From: Polychytrium aggregatum
Taxonomy: Eukaryota > Chytridiomycota > Chytridiomycetes > Polychytriales
DNA: 64,000 bases
Direction: 5' to 3'
NCBI RefSeq assembly: GCF_025602895.1
Contig: NW_026516273.1
Coordinates: 62,001 to 126,000 of the forward strand
The notes under the pieces were generated by a model. It saw nothing but the letters and a program-made list of their open reading frames with translations. It ran no database searches and was not told the DNA's origin. Position 1 is the stretch's first letter. The number at the start of each line of letters is the position of its first letter. The translations under genes and the position numbers were made by a program. Of the stretch, positions 1 to 9,089 are shown piece after piece.

Positions 1-532
1 GGCCATGGTACTGGACGTTGTCGAGGTTCTCGGCAACGTCCATCATCACGTCCAGGGACTTGCGGGCATCAGGGTTGCTGGCGATGTACTCTCTGATCTT
101 GGGCTTGAGGCCCTTCTGGAAGAGGTACATCGCATCAGCAGAGCCCAGCTCCTCAATCTGGGAGGAGAGGTCTTCAAACTCCTCGATGTAGCGGGTCACA
201 GAACCACGCTGCACGAGAGAGTATAGCTTGTCACGGGCAATGAGTTCAGCATTGGGGCTGCCGAAGCGGCGACGGAGGCGGTCCTTGAAGTCGTCAAACA
301 CACCTTCGCTCTGCTCGTCGAACCCTTGGCGGCGGTACCAACGGTACGCCTGGTCCTTTAAGCAGAGCTTGGCGGCGACGATGTGGTGGGTGGGGGCGAC
401 TTGGGCAGCATCGAGGTAGTCCTCGAGTTGCTGCAGCCAGTCCTCCACCGAGGAGGAGCGGCTCTTCCCAGTAAACACTGGGGCACGGAAGGTCTTGAGG
501 AAGGCTTCCGGAAGTGGGCGGGGGTTGCTCAT
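1..532 (-). CDS. gag: Ty3/gypsy-type retrotransposon Gag, 5' part (runs off the left edge)
   Basis: An open frame starts at an ATG at 532 on the minus strand and stays open to the window edge (177 residues visible). The protein begins MSNPRPLPEAFLKTFRAP. It shows the pattern of the retrotransposon Gag (capsid-like) domain: an early Trp in VEDWLQQLEDYL, then AYRWYRRQGF, FDDFKDRLRRRFG, a YIEEFEDLSSQIE helix and LFQKGLKPKIREYI. In Ty3/gypsy elements Gag assembles the particle that packages the RNA, and protease, reverse transcriptase and integrase follow. Those would lie left of position 1 and are not seen. A primer-binding-site candidate and an LTR lie just upstream (643-963). No stop or frameshift is present in the visible part, so the copy may be recent. 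Confidence 0.85.
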   Translation of the reverse strand, partial: MSNPRPLPEAFLKTFRAPVFTGKSRSSSVEDWLQQLEDYLDAAQVAPTHHIVAAKLCLKDQAYRWYRRQGFDEQSEGVFDDFKDRLRRRFGSPNAELIARDKLYSLVQRGSVTRYIEEFEDLSSQIEELGSADAMYLFQKGLKPKIREYIASNPDARKSLDVMMDVAENLDNVQYHG

Positions 533-642
533 GGCAGGGGCAGGCTCCAGGGACAGAGAGGAGAGTCGGTCGGCAAGAGAGGCGGGATCCAGCTTGAGGA
601 TCTAGAAAGAGGACAAACAGGACGAAAACAAGACGAGGATTT

Positions 643-654
643 CCGATGCTACCA
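643..654 (-). other. Candidate primer-binding site of the Ty3-like element
   Basis: Read on the minus strand the sequence is TGGTAGCATCGG. It starts with TGG, the complement of a tRNA CCA end, and the first seven bases match the usual initiator-Met primer site of LTR elements. It lies about 110 bases upstream of the gag ATG and directly abuts a sequence ending in ACA, as expected at the LTR/PBS junction. The assignment to tRNA-iMet is an inference. Confidence 0.5.
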
Positions 655-963
655 TGTAACGTCCACTACTGGGACGTTGGGGCAAGACGGGGAGGGAGGG
701 GGTACAAGACAAGACAGGACGGGGCAGAACAGGGCGGTGCTAGGCTACTCTAGCGGACGGGTGAGCTCGGGGAGCACTTACGTTTATTCACGATAAAACC
801 GAACTCCAGACAAACGGGGGGAACGGGGGCAACCCGCAGGTATACCCTGCGGTGGCCTGCCTGCGGTGCGTGAAAACGCAAAGCGCAGCACAGGTCACGA
901 CCCACTGCGCCGCGCAGTACGCGCAGTACGCGCAGCACAGCGTCGGAGATACCATCTCCTACA
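655..963 (-). repeat. Probable 5' LTR of the Ty3-like retrotransposon
   Basis: On the minus strand this 309-base segment begins TGTAGGAGATGG and ends GGACGTTACA, so it has TG...CA ends. It abuts the primer-binding-site candidate. An AATAAA polyadenylation motif lies inside it (782-787, minus strand), as expected for an LTR R region. The inner boundary is well placed by the PBS. The outer boundary (963) is inferred only from the TG...CA rule and from where Sel1-like coding begins. The partner 3' LTR is outside the window, so repeat identity cannot be checked. Confidence 0.45.
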
Positions 964-1418
964 CTGTGTGTGTGTTCCTTGGATTCGGAACCACCGTGGA
1001 CAGGAAGAAGGCGGCCGGCATATTCGAGCAACTCGCCAACGAAGGCCACAGCGACAGCCAGTTGTGGATCGGAAGGTGCTACTGCTTTGGCGGGGGAGTA
1101 TCGAGTGACAACAAGAAGGCATTAGAGTGGTTCAGCAGGTCGGCCGACCAAGGCAACTCATATGGGCAGTGGAGGATTGGTTATTGTTACGACAGTGGAA
1201 TTGGAGTCACCCAGGACCACACCAAGGCAGCCGAGTGGTATCGCAAGTCGGCCGAACAGGGCAATCGATACGGACAAGATTGGCTCGGCGACTGCTACCA
1301 AAATGGCGAAGGTGTCCCCAAGAACATCGACACTGCCGTTTTCTGGTACCGCAAGTCCGCCGATCAGGGTCTCGAATATGCCATCAACGACCTCAAGCAA
1401 CTCGGCAAGTGGCCCTGA
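964..1418 (+). pseudogene. Sel1-like repeat protein, 5'-truncated fragment
   Basis: This frame encodes about four Sel1-like (SLR) repeats, for example DNKKALEWFSRSADQGN, HTKAAEWYRKSAEQGN and NIDTAVFWYRKSADQG, each followed by a G-x-CY segment, and ends at a stop at 1416-1418. Sel1 repeats are helical scaffolds that bind other proteins. The frame continues upstream into sequence that does not look like protein and that coincides with the retrotransposon LTR. The gene seems to start in mid-repeat, without its N-terminus, which fits truncation by the insertion. An unrecognised upstream exon is the alternative. A full-length relative lies at 48188-50539. Confidence 0.6.
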
Positions 1419-3614
1419 TTCCCGAGTCACTCCGAGTTCCACTCCCAAACAACCAAGCCGCAACACTAAACATGCAAGCAACTAAGCAACCGCACCGCCA
1501 ACACCCGCCCAAAACGCCATGGTACCAAAGAGTGGACTTGCAGAGTGGTTCCGATGAAGCGGCAATGGCCGAGTGATGTTGTATTTGATATTGAATACAT
1601 CCAATACATCCAATATACAATAGTGCTGTCCCATAAGAATCGCTGATGTTGATCGACCGAGAGAACATCCGATGACTCGACAACGACAACTCGACATTCA
1701 TAATCGATACTCATTCTATAACCAAAGATAGTGGAAAGAGTTAGCACGATCCAGACCATTCCTCGCCACATGGTACCGAAGAAAGCAGGCAGCAAGCCAC
1801 CAGCCTTCCCCGGCACCAAGACCATCCTCCCTCGATCCGACACCAGGCAGCGTGCCCTGATCAGCATCGATGGACCGACAAAAGGATGGCAAAGGCGACG
1901 AATGGCCTGGATCCAAACGGGCAGAGGTTCGCCTCTCCAGCCGCCAAAAGAAAGAAAATGGCCACACTGCAGCTTTCTGGTCCACCCTCGATCCGACCCA
2001 GGGACGCTAGGGCACGCCAGCGTATGTGGTAAGACCATGCGAGGATGAAACCAGTCCACTGCAGTGCAGCCTGGCGACTGAGAGAGGACTTTTAGGCCCT
2101 GGAAGCAAGAAAGACAGAAGTATTAGTGCTGCGTCGCGCTGTCAGCCACACACGAGAGGAGGGGATATACAATGCAGTGTGATGCGATGCGAGTGGATGC
2201 TGGACTCATGGGGGCAATGCGGACCTTAGCTGTATAGACCAGACCGGCAGTTCACCCAGAGCTTCCCATGAAACCCCCAATCCACATGCATGCCAGGGGC
2301 CAACCAGCATACACATGGATCAGTTCGCTCATGGGTCACAAAGGGCTACACTGGCAGCCTGGCTCCGACCGACAGCTTGCACTTGCTCGAGGGGGATGTC
2401 GCAGTTGCAGTTGACCGAGGGTTGAATAGATGGACCGACACCGACAGGTTGCAGTTGCAGTTGAATAACGATCGACACCGACACCTTGATCGACACCTTG
2501 ACCGAAATCTTGACCGACACCGACAGGGAAGGATCTTGACGAGGGACAGCGGGACAGCGGGGATGACGATCCGCTTAGGGACAGCGATAATGACGGCGGA
2601 ATTTGCGGGGTGCCGACAAAAACGACCTGGACGACGACCCAGCTTTTATGCCCTCGGCTTATCGCTTCCCCCACCGACACCCATCCGCTCCTGTCGCCCG
2701 GGGAAGATCACCGGGGCGATCAGCTGCATCGATTCCCGGCCTCTCCCATGCCATCGTCGCTCGCAATCTCCCTTGCGTTGACTCACCGACCACATCGCTC
2801 GACCCAGCCAGACCCAATCATCAAATCGAGCGATCCGACGAGCCCGATCCCCGACCGGGTCGACCAGCGAGCGCAAGCGATACGCACCCGGCCTGACTCA
2901 CCTGAACAAGAGGATCGACCCGATAGCGACCCGCCGCATCGCAGATTAGCCCAAGAGGGCATCCCCGGAAAGCAAAAGCAAAACGCTGATCTCGGATGGG
3001 AAAATCAATATAACCCTTTTTGGAAGGGCGACCCACGACCAAATCAAACCTCCTCGGCACATAAGCTCCCCCTTCCATCCACACCCTCACCATCCACGAT
3101 CGACAAGCACCGAATTCCTGCCCTCGACACCATGATGCACACAGGTAAGCCAGTCGAGTCGGGTATACGTGGTGCGCCATAGCATCACATCGCATCGCCA
3201 GCAGAGCCTGACCACTCCATCATCCCCGACAGAGCCAACCAGCACCAAGCGAACCCGCCAGCAGCAGATCTCTGCTGGAAGATTCCAGATCGATTAGCTC
3301 CGCCATCCCGCTTTCCCGCCATTTAGTCCCTGAATCGTATGCCGATTCCCATCTTCTCGCTCCAGCCTCTCGCACCAGCAAGCAGCCAATCATCCATTCC
3401 GATTCTGCATCTCGCTTCTCGGACAGAGCCACGGACCATGAAGACGCAAGGATTTCCTCTGCGCTGGACCAAGTGGACCACCACCAATGCCAGGGTCTTC
3501 TTGTCCCGATCGCAAGATTCACATGTCTCTCCCTTCCATGCGATCTCCCTCAAAACCGCCTGCAAACCGCCCTCGCACTTTCGCTCTCCCTCCCTCTGAT
3601 CTATCGATTTTACG
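1419..3614. other. Long gene-free stretch upstream of the primase-helicase
   Basis: I find no convincing gene on either strand. Open frames here overlap each other in several phases and have no recognisable domain. The stretch has an A/T-richer pocket at 1575-1630, short direct repeats at 2433-2527, and a TATA-like run near 3007-3014. It probably holds the 5' flank of the gene at 3615, possibly with decayed repeats. Confidence 0.5.
2433..2527. repeat. Imperfect direct repeats, CGACACCGACA/CTTGACCGA units
   Basis: The motif GACCGACACCGACAGG occurs at both ends of this stretch. Degenerate CTTGATCGACAC, CTTGACCGAAAT and TTGCAGTTGCAG units lie in and just before it. The copies are short and imperfect, and I see no coding role. 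Confidence 0.5.
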
Positions 3615-6600
3615 ATGACCGCCCGTTCCTCTGACTCCTTCTCTGACTCTGCCTATGCCACTGGCCATGCCCCCGGCTACGGCTCTGACTCCGAACCCGA
3701 CTTTTCCCCTGATCCTGATCTCGAGCCTTACTCCGATCGGGACGACGACAGCATGTCGATCGATTTCGATCTCGATTCGATCGATTTCTTTGCCGAAGAC
3801 ACTGCGAATCGCAGCCCCACAGGTGTCGTTAATGGCTTTGTGTGCCTTGCTGACAGCTACATGGTCCATGCCCACTCTGGACACCGCCTTGTCCCCACTC
3901 GCTTTGCTGCCCGTCACTCTGGTCTCGCGAAGGACGACTTTGTCGCCCAGATCAACGCCGGCCCGCTCAAGAACGGCCAATGCATCCTCCAAGACCTGGG
4001 TGATGCCACCACCGTCGAGGACATCCTCAACGCCCGCAACATCGTCTTTGATCCAGCCATGGGCCTCTACCTGAACAAGCGCAACAAGAGCCCTTCCAGG
4101 CGCTTCGTCTGCTATGAGGCGATCCCTCCTGGTGCCCGCACCAAGCTGTACTTTGATGTGGACTGCCACCTCCGTGCACACCGCGATCCCGTCGATGTCC
4201 TCCAGTACTGCGACCGAGCCATCAAGGCCGCCTTCCCGCAGGTCCTCTCCATCAAGTATGCCATGTACTTTGGCCCCAAGAAGGGCAAGGATCGCTTCCT
4301 CTCGATCCACATCTTCTGTCAGGACACCAGCGTCGTCAAGAGCGACCTCGTCCGCATCTATGCCCACCTTAATGCCAGTGCCCATGACTTTGCCCAGTTC
4401 ACCGACAAGGCCGATGCCACTATGGTCGACCCCAGTGCCAACACGCACTTCCGTGTGATCTTGTCGGCCAAGACCCTCCAGCGCAATGGAACCTCTGAAG
4501 ACGACATCCGCCCCTTGGTCCCCGTCGATCCCGCAACCGGTCGTCCCTTGGAGGCCTTTGAGTTTACCGATTTTCTCTGCCAGTACCTCACGGGCAACGA
4601 GACCCCACTCACTCCCCCGCGCTCCCACACCCGCATCCGAGCCTCCTCCTCCTCCTCTTCCCCTGCCACCGCAATCGCCAGCAACGACAACGCCTCCGAG
4701 ATCGAGTGGATGCCCGCCGAAGGCAACGCACTCGAGATCCCCGACGACATCCGCGGCATCCTGGAGCCATTCATCCGCTCCCGATTTTTGATGAAGAACA
4801 CCGCCCATGCAATCTCCTTCGACCAAGCCCGAGTCTACCTCTCCGCAACCGCCCCATTCTGCGCCATCCCCATCACGCAGCCCTGGTGCCTTCTCAAGGG
4901 AGGTGCCCATGGACGCGACGGGACCGCAAATGATCGCGGCAAAAGCCAGTACATCCGCCTCGGGAAGGACGAGATCTCGCGCTGCTGCTGGAAGGCACAG
5001 GGTGCCTGCGCCGGATCCTACTCTCCCATCAAGTACACCCAAGACCTTGCCAATGTCAAGGCCTTCATGAAGAGCACCCTGAACGCCAAAGCCATCAAGG
5101 CCGCCAAGAGAGCTGCTGCTTTCAAACACCCAAATAATATCGTGTCGCATGTACAGTCTTCCACTCCGGTGTACATGGACATTGACGTTGAGATTGACTC
5201 CAACACCATGCTCAAGATGACAGAGACCCTCAAGCCCATCTTCCAAGGCCACGTCGGCGCCCATTTCAAGACGATCCGTGACATCCACTACCAAGAGAAG
5301 ACGCTCTCCTTCACGGCCGATTTTGTAGTTTGCCCCAAGCAAGAGTGCCGTGAGCCTTTCCACTCCATGCAAGTCGGTGGCGTCCAGTGCGTTGATCGCA
5401 AGATCATTGTCACCTTCGATGCCGCAGCTGACAATGCCTGCCACTTTCCCGTCAAACTCGAACTCAACGCCAGCCAGCGTGGCTCCATCGACGAATGGCT
5501 CAAGGGCGCGATCGACCAGGATGCCCAGCTCGACGGCATCATCTCCCAGGTTGCCCCCAAGGATACGATCGAGGACGAGCTCGTTGTGATGCTCCGGGAT
5601 GGCTTTGGCAAGAACCCCAGCAAGATCCTCAACCCACGCTTCTCGCACAGCGGTGCGCACGCCGATATCCAGTCGGGCTGCGTGATGTGCGGTGGATGCA
5701 CTCGAGCCGACTTGGATGTGCAAACTACGGGGCAGGTCGTTGGCTACGCAAAGGCCCATATCCTGGAGACCTGCATCAACTGCGGCGCCGTCATCCCTCC
5801 ATCCAAGACACCGCTCTCTGCCGCCATCAAGCGCAGTGAGATCAACCACGTAACCGCAGCGATGAACCGCATCCGCCAGCAGTACCCGGACCAGCACATC
5901 TTCAAGGACTGCACCATATTCAACCAGTACAACAACATCGTGCAGTACAACAACCTGCATATCGACATGCTCGAGGGCAAGAGTATCGAGGACCCGCAGA
6001 TCTTCTTGGCGGACCCACTCATCTTCAGCGAGAACGCCGAGATTGAGAGCGCCTTCAAGTGCTGCCTGACCGGCAACGTGATGGCCATCGCCCGATTTGC
6101 CTACATCTACTTCAAGGACATCCTGCACATCGAGGAGAGCAACACCACGATGGGCTTTCTTTTCGAGTTTCCAGTGTGGAAGGAGCTCCCGCTCTCAAAC
6201 ATCCTTGGCCGCCTTCTTCGAGACGAAAACCTGGCATTCTCCAAGTCACTCAACGCCGCCAAGCGCTTCTACCAGGCCCAAATCGATGCGATCCCCCACG
6301 CACGTGTCGCCGTTGCCCAGATCGGCAAGATCCACCGCGACGTGATCACCAAGGACGGCAGTGGGCTTGCCAACTACTATTCGTCATTCAAGACCGTCTT
6401 CAGCCAAGGCTACAAAGCCTTTGTGGATTCCCTGGACACATCGACTGACAGCGTCGTGTTCGGTGATGGTACTCTCATCAATCTCCTGGATGGCACACGG
6501 CGCATGGCCACGGCAGAGGACATGTTCACGACGACGCTTGAGGCCCGATACGACCACGCGGCACTCCACGACACCGCTGCTCGCCAGGAAGTTGGGGCAT

Positions 6601-7712
6601 ATCTCGATGCTCTGTTCGACAACGACCACGACGTCGCGAGCTATCTGCTCAAGTACCTGGCATTGTGCCTGACCGCCGAACGCAACGGGGAGATGATCAT
6701 GTTCCTGGTGGGCGACGCCCAAAACGGCAAGACGATGCTGCTCAATTTCATCAAGGCCGTGCTCAAGGGTTTGTTTGTGTCGTTTGAGGGCGACAAGCTG
6801 CGCGACAACGGAAGTGGCTCCACCGGCGACGAAGTAACGCACGTCTTCAACAAGCTGATCAGGGCACGTTGTGCGATTGCAAGTGAGATCAAGGGCAACA
6901 GCACCCTGAACGACAAGACCCTCAAGCAGCTCGCGAGCAACGACTCGATCGAGTATCGCCCGCTCTATTTGCCGGCCTCGGACTACATTCCCAAGTTCAA
7001 GGCGATCGTGGCGACCAACACCATCCCAGAGTTCAGCGCGCAAGCAAAGGCCTCAGCCGACATCAACGCCCTCTTTCGCCGGATGATCATCGTCAACTTC
7101 CCCATGAAAGTGGTCAATATCCCCGAAAGCCAGCCCCTCCGCAAGCGCGAATTGCGTAACGATTCGCAGCTGGTAACGAAGATCAAGACCACGAGCTGGA
7201 TTTATGCGATGCTCGGGCTCCTCATCGACTCCTTCCCGGAAGCAGCCAACAAAGCCAAGCCACTCAGCGTCCACGACGACCTCCCAGACGCCATCCGCAA
7301 GAGCACGCAATTCTGCCTCTGTAACTTTGACATTGTGGAGTACTTTGTCACCAAGTGCTTCGACGTGGACCCCGCACAGAAGCAAGGGCGGGTGAAGCTC
7401 AGCGATATCTACACCTGCTATGGGAACTGGATTCACGATTATTTCGAGGAGGCCTGTGAAATGACCGGGAGCGACAGCGTTTTGCGTCCCATCAGGGACA
7501 GCGTCGAGAGGCAGCGCAAATGCGGAAAGCCACTTAGTGCCCAATGGGGAGGAAAGCGCTGCTACGATCAGTTCGTGACGTATTCTCCATTCTTCAGAGC
7601 ATACCTCCCTCCCAACATGGACCAAAGCAAGGCTACGACCATCATCGAGGGACTCACATTGAAGCCTGGATGGGCTCACTTGGCGAAATGCTTCCCCAGT
7701 GCCACAATCTAG
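3615..7712 (+). CDS. AEP primase / D5-like SF3 helicase fusion protein (virus- or mobile-element-type)
   Basis: Intronless gene of 1365 residues, starting MTARSSDSFS. The first about 60 residues are acidic and Ser/Asp-rich. An archaeo-eukaryotic primase domain follows: FDVD (catalytic Asp181 and Asp183), the SIH motif (His232) and a third acidic/Arg motif around Asp272 (VDPSANTHFRV). A Cys-rich linker holds CVMCGGC (689-695) and CINC (720-723), probably a zinc ribbon. Near the C-terminus lie a D5_N-like region and an SF3 helicase with Walker A GDAQNGKT (1033-1040), an acidic Walker B-like strand around 1086-1094, motif C ATNTIPEF (1133-1140) and an Arg finger near 1155. Such proteins prime and unwind DNA in NCLDVs, virophages, plasmids and integrated elements. 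All key residues are present and the frame is intact, so it may be active or domesticated. No capsid, integrase or polymerase gene lies nearby. Confidence 0.9.
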   Translation: MTARSSDSFSDSAYATGHAPGYGSDSEPDFSPDPDLEPYSDRDDDSMSIDFDLDSIDFFAEDTANRSPTGVVNGFVCLADSYMVHAHSGHRLVPTRFAARHSGLAKDDFVAQINAGPLKNGQCILQDLGDATTVEDILNARNIVFDPAMGLYLNKRNKSPSRRFVCYEAIPPGARTKLYFDVDCHLRAHRDPVDVLQYCDRAIKAAFPQVLSIKYAMYFGPKKGKDRFLSIHIFCQDTSVVKSDLVRIYAHLNASAHDFAQFTDKADATMVDPSANTHFRVILSAKTLQRNGTSEDDIRPLVPVDPATGRPLEAFEFTDFLCQYLTGNETPLTPPRSHTRIRASSSSSSPATAIASNDNASEIEWMPAEGNALEIPDDIRGILEPFIRSRFLMKNTAHAISFDQARVYLSATAPFCAIPITQPWCLLKGGAHGRDGTANDRGKSQYIRLGKDEISRCCWKAQGACAGSYSPIKYTQDLANVKAFMKSTLNAKAIKAAKRAAAFKHPNNIVSHVQSSTPVYMDIDVEIDSNTMLKMTETLKPIFQGHVGAHFKTIRDIHYQEKTLSFTADFVVCPKQECREPFHSMQVGGVQCVDRKIIVTFDAAADNACHFPVKLELNASQRGSIDEWLKGAIDQDAQLDGIISQVAPKDTIEDELVVMLRDGFGKNPSKILNPRFSHSGAHADIQSGCVMCGGCTRADLDVQTTGQVVGYAKAHILETCINCGAVIPPSKTPLSAAIKRSEINHVTAAMNRIRQQYPDQHIFKDCTIFNQYNNIVQYNNLHIDMLEGKSIEDPQIFLADPLIFSENAEIESAFKCCLTGNVMAIARFAYIYFKDILHIEESNTTMGFLFEFPVWKELPLSNILGRLLRDENLAFSKSLNAAKRFYQAQIDAIPHARVAVAQIGKIHRDVITKDGSGLANYYSSFKTVFSQGYKAFVDSLDTSTDSVVFGDGTLINLLDGTRRMATAEDMFTTTLEARYDHAALHDTAARQEVGAYLDALFDNDHDVASYLLKYLALCLTAERNGEMIMFLVGDAQNGKTMLLNFIKAVLKGLFVSFEGDKLRDNGSGSTGDEVTHVFNKLIRARCAIASEIKGNSTLNDKTLKQLASNDSIEYRPLYLPASDYIPKFKAIVATNTIPEFSAQAKASADINALFRRMIIVNFPMKVVNIPESQPLRKRELRNDSQLVTKIKTTSWIYAMLGLLIDSFPEAANKAKPLSVHDDLPDAIRKSTQFCLCNFDIVEYFVTKCFDVDPAQKQGRVKLSDIYTCYGNWIHDYFEEACEMTGSDSVLRPIRDSVERQRKCGKPLSAQWGGKRCYDQFVTYSPFFRAYLPPNMDQSKATTIIEGLTLKPGWAHLAKCFPSATI

Positions 7713-8230
7713 ACGCCAGCCCTTTGTTTTCTCTCACAGCACACCCAACCCAATAAAAACACCACCAAACGGGGGTAATCCCCAACACTCCACATCCATG
7801 GAGAGATGAATTATCTTGGGGTGTAAAAACGCCTCAAAATGGAGACAATCGGGCTGTTCATGGTGTCAAGGAATCCAGCACTCATCGATCAAGAAAATGT
7901 TGATTTTTCGAAGCACTTTCAATATTTGTATGGGGAAGATGCCCACCCTCCCCCACTCCATGAACAGCCGGATTAATCAGATATACGTGAACCACTCCAT
8001 GACCGAAGGAGTGGCCTGAGCATGAAAGACGCTACCGAGCAATCATAGGACGGGCCGGGGGGGGGCACACATTCCCGGCGTGCCTGAGGATGCCCACATA
8101 CTGCTGGCACCAACTGGAAGGTATGCTTTCCTCGGGCTTGCGCTGTGGTTTCTGCCAGGGGCATGATGAGTCGAGCTCTTCGTTGGTTCTCATTAGAGAC
8201 GGATGAGGGCGCATTAGCAGCATCGCCTTG
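7713..8230. other. Gene-free spacer between the primase-helicase and the foldback element
   Basis: No gene seen. It contains a small inverted pair, GGCTGTTCATGG at 7852-7863 and its complement at 7958-7969. It also has a short ACAGCCGGATTA match (about 7964-7975) to the foldback arm sequence, perhaps the remnant of another copy. The part near 7880-7940 is more A/T-rich than its surroundings. Confidence 0.45.
7752..7757 (+). terminator. AATAAA polyadenylation signal after the primase-helicase gene
   Basis: AATAAA occurs about 40 bases after the stop codon at 7710-7712. That suits mRNA cleavage for this gene and suggests it is expressed as an ordinary polyadenylated transcript. Confidence 0.5.
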
Positions 8231-8484
8231 GGGCTGTTTCGGGGTGTTGTTTTGGCTCTTAAGTATGTAATCCGGCTGTCTATTATTGAAAAAAGGCCTG
8301 TTTTCAAAACACCCGAAAAACACATTTTGTTTCTGAATCAAAATTTTGTTTTGCTATGCAAGGACAGCCCCAGGAAAATCCATAATAGACACCCCGGCTA
8401 CACAAACAATGGGTTTGCAGCTCTATCTCACCTGAGTGGACAGCCCTCAACATCCCATTGGTCAGCTTAGCGCATTTGTGTCAC
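8231..8484 (+). repeat. Left arm of the foldback element
   Basis: It runs from GGGCTGTTTCGGGGTGTTG through TCCGGCTGTCTATTATTG to GCGCATTTGTGTCAC. Its reverse complement is found at 8826-9079. Near the inner end this arm has T, A and A where the complement of the right arm has C, G and G. Confidence 0.85.
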
Positions 8485-8600
8485 CTTTGGCGCACTTCAC
8501 AGAGACAGCGCGCCCCATTACTTTACTGTGTGGCGATGCAGTGGCGCGCAGCTCACACACCACACGAGTCTCGCCACCTTCGCAGTGTGGCCGGGGCGCA

Positions 8601-8760
8601 TAGGCCGACCCGGAATCGAACCTGCGACCTGTGACATGCCAACCACCCGGTCTCGCCAGCCCAATAGAAAAGCCCAACGGGGCGGGGCAGGAATCGAACC
8701 TGGTGCATCGAAATGGTTTGTCTTGTGTAACCCAAAAGGCAGTAAGCAAATCGCCACCAC
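8601..8760 (-). other. tRNA-like (SINE-type) sequence with two B boxes
   Basis: On the minus strand GGTTCGATTCC, a perfect match to the Pol III B-box consensus, occurs twice (complements at 8612-8622 and 8690-8700). The first is preceded by TGGCGAGACCGG, close to an A box, and by ends that could pair as an acceptor stem (GGCTGGC with GTCGGCC). It has no room for an anticodon arm, so it is not a functional tRNA. The second has a well-paired T arm only. This looks like tRNA-derived SINE material inside the foldback element. Confidence 0.5.
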
Positions 8761-9089
8761 AGAGAGCGTGGGCAACCACCAGCCCACCAACACACACACA
8801 CCACCATGCACCGCCACACAACCGAGTGACACAAACGCGCCAAGCTGGCCAATGGGATGTTGAGGGCTGTCCACTCAGGTGAGATAGAGCTGCAAACCCA
8901 TTGTTTGTGTAGCCGGGGTGTCTATTATGGATTTTCCTGGGGCTGTCCTTGCATAGCAAAACAAAATTTTGATTCAGAAACAAAATGTGTTTTTCGGGTG
9001 TTTTGAAAACAGGCCTTTTTTCAATAATAGACAGCCGGATTACATACTTAAGAGCCAAAACAACAGCCCGAAACAGCCCGAAACAGCCG

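Larger units (their letters stand above)
8231..9079. mobile_element. Foldback (long inverted-repeat) element with tRNA-like core
   Basis: Two arms of about 254 bases (8231-8484 and 8826-9079) are near-perfect reverse complements around a 341-base centre. The arms differ at only a few positions, among them three transitions near the inner end. The outer ends carry GGGCTGTTTC, duplicated on the right side. There is no transposase frame, so this would be a non-autonomous foldback/MITE-like element, or two copies of a short repeat inserted head to head. The centre has two perfect RNA polymerase III B-box-like motifs on the minus strand. Confidence 0.8.

Noticed and set aside
1466-2059. 197-codon minus-strand frame
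   Set aside because: No domain, Trp/Arg/Cys-rich composition typical of noncoding GC-rich DNA, and competing frames on the plus strand.
3519-6128. 869-codon open frame antisense to the primase-helicase
   Set aside because: It is a mirror of codon bias in the real gene. The protein is Gly/Val/Asp/Leu-rich without domains, while the plus strand has all catalytic motifs.
8601-8700. Two functional tRNA genes
   Set aside because: Only the B box and parts of the acceptor, D or T arms are present; the first copy has no space for an anticodon arm.
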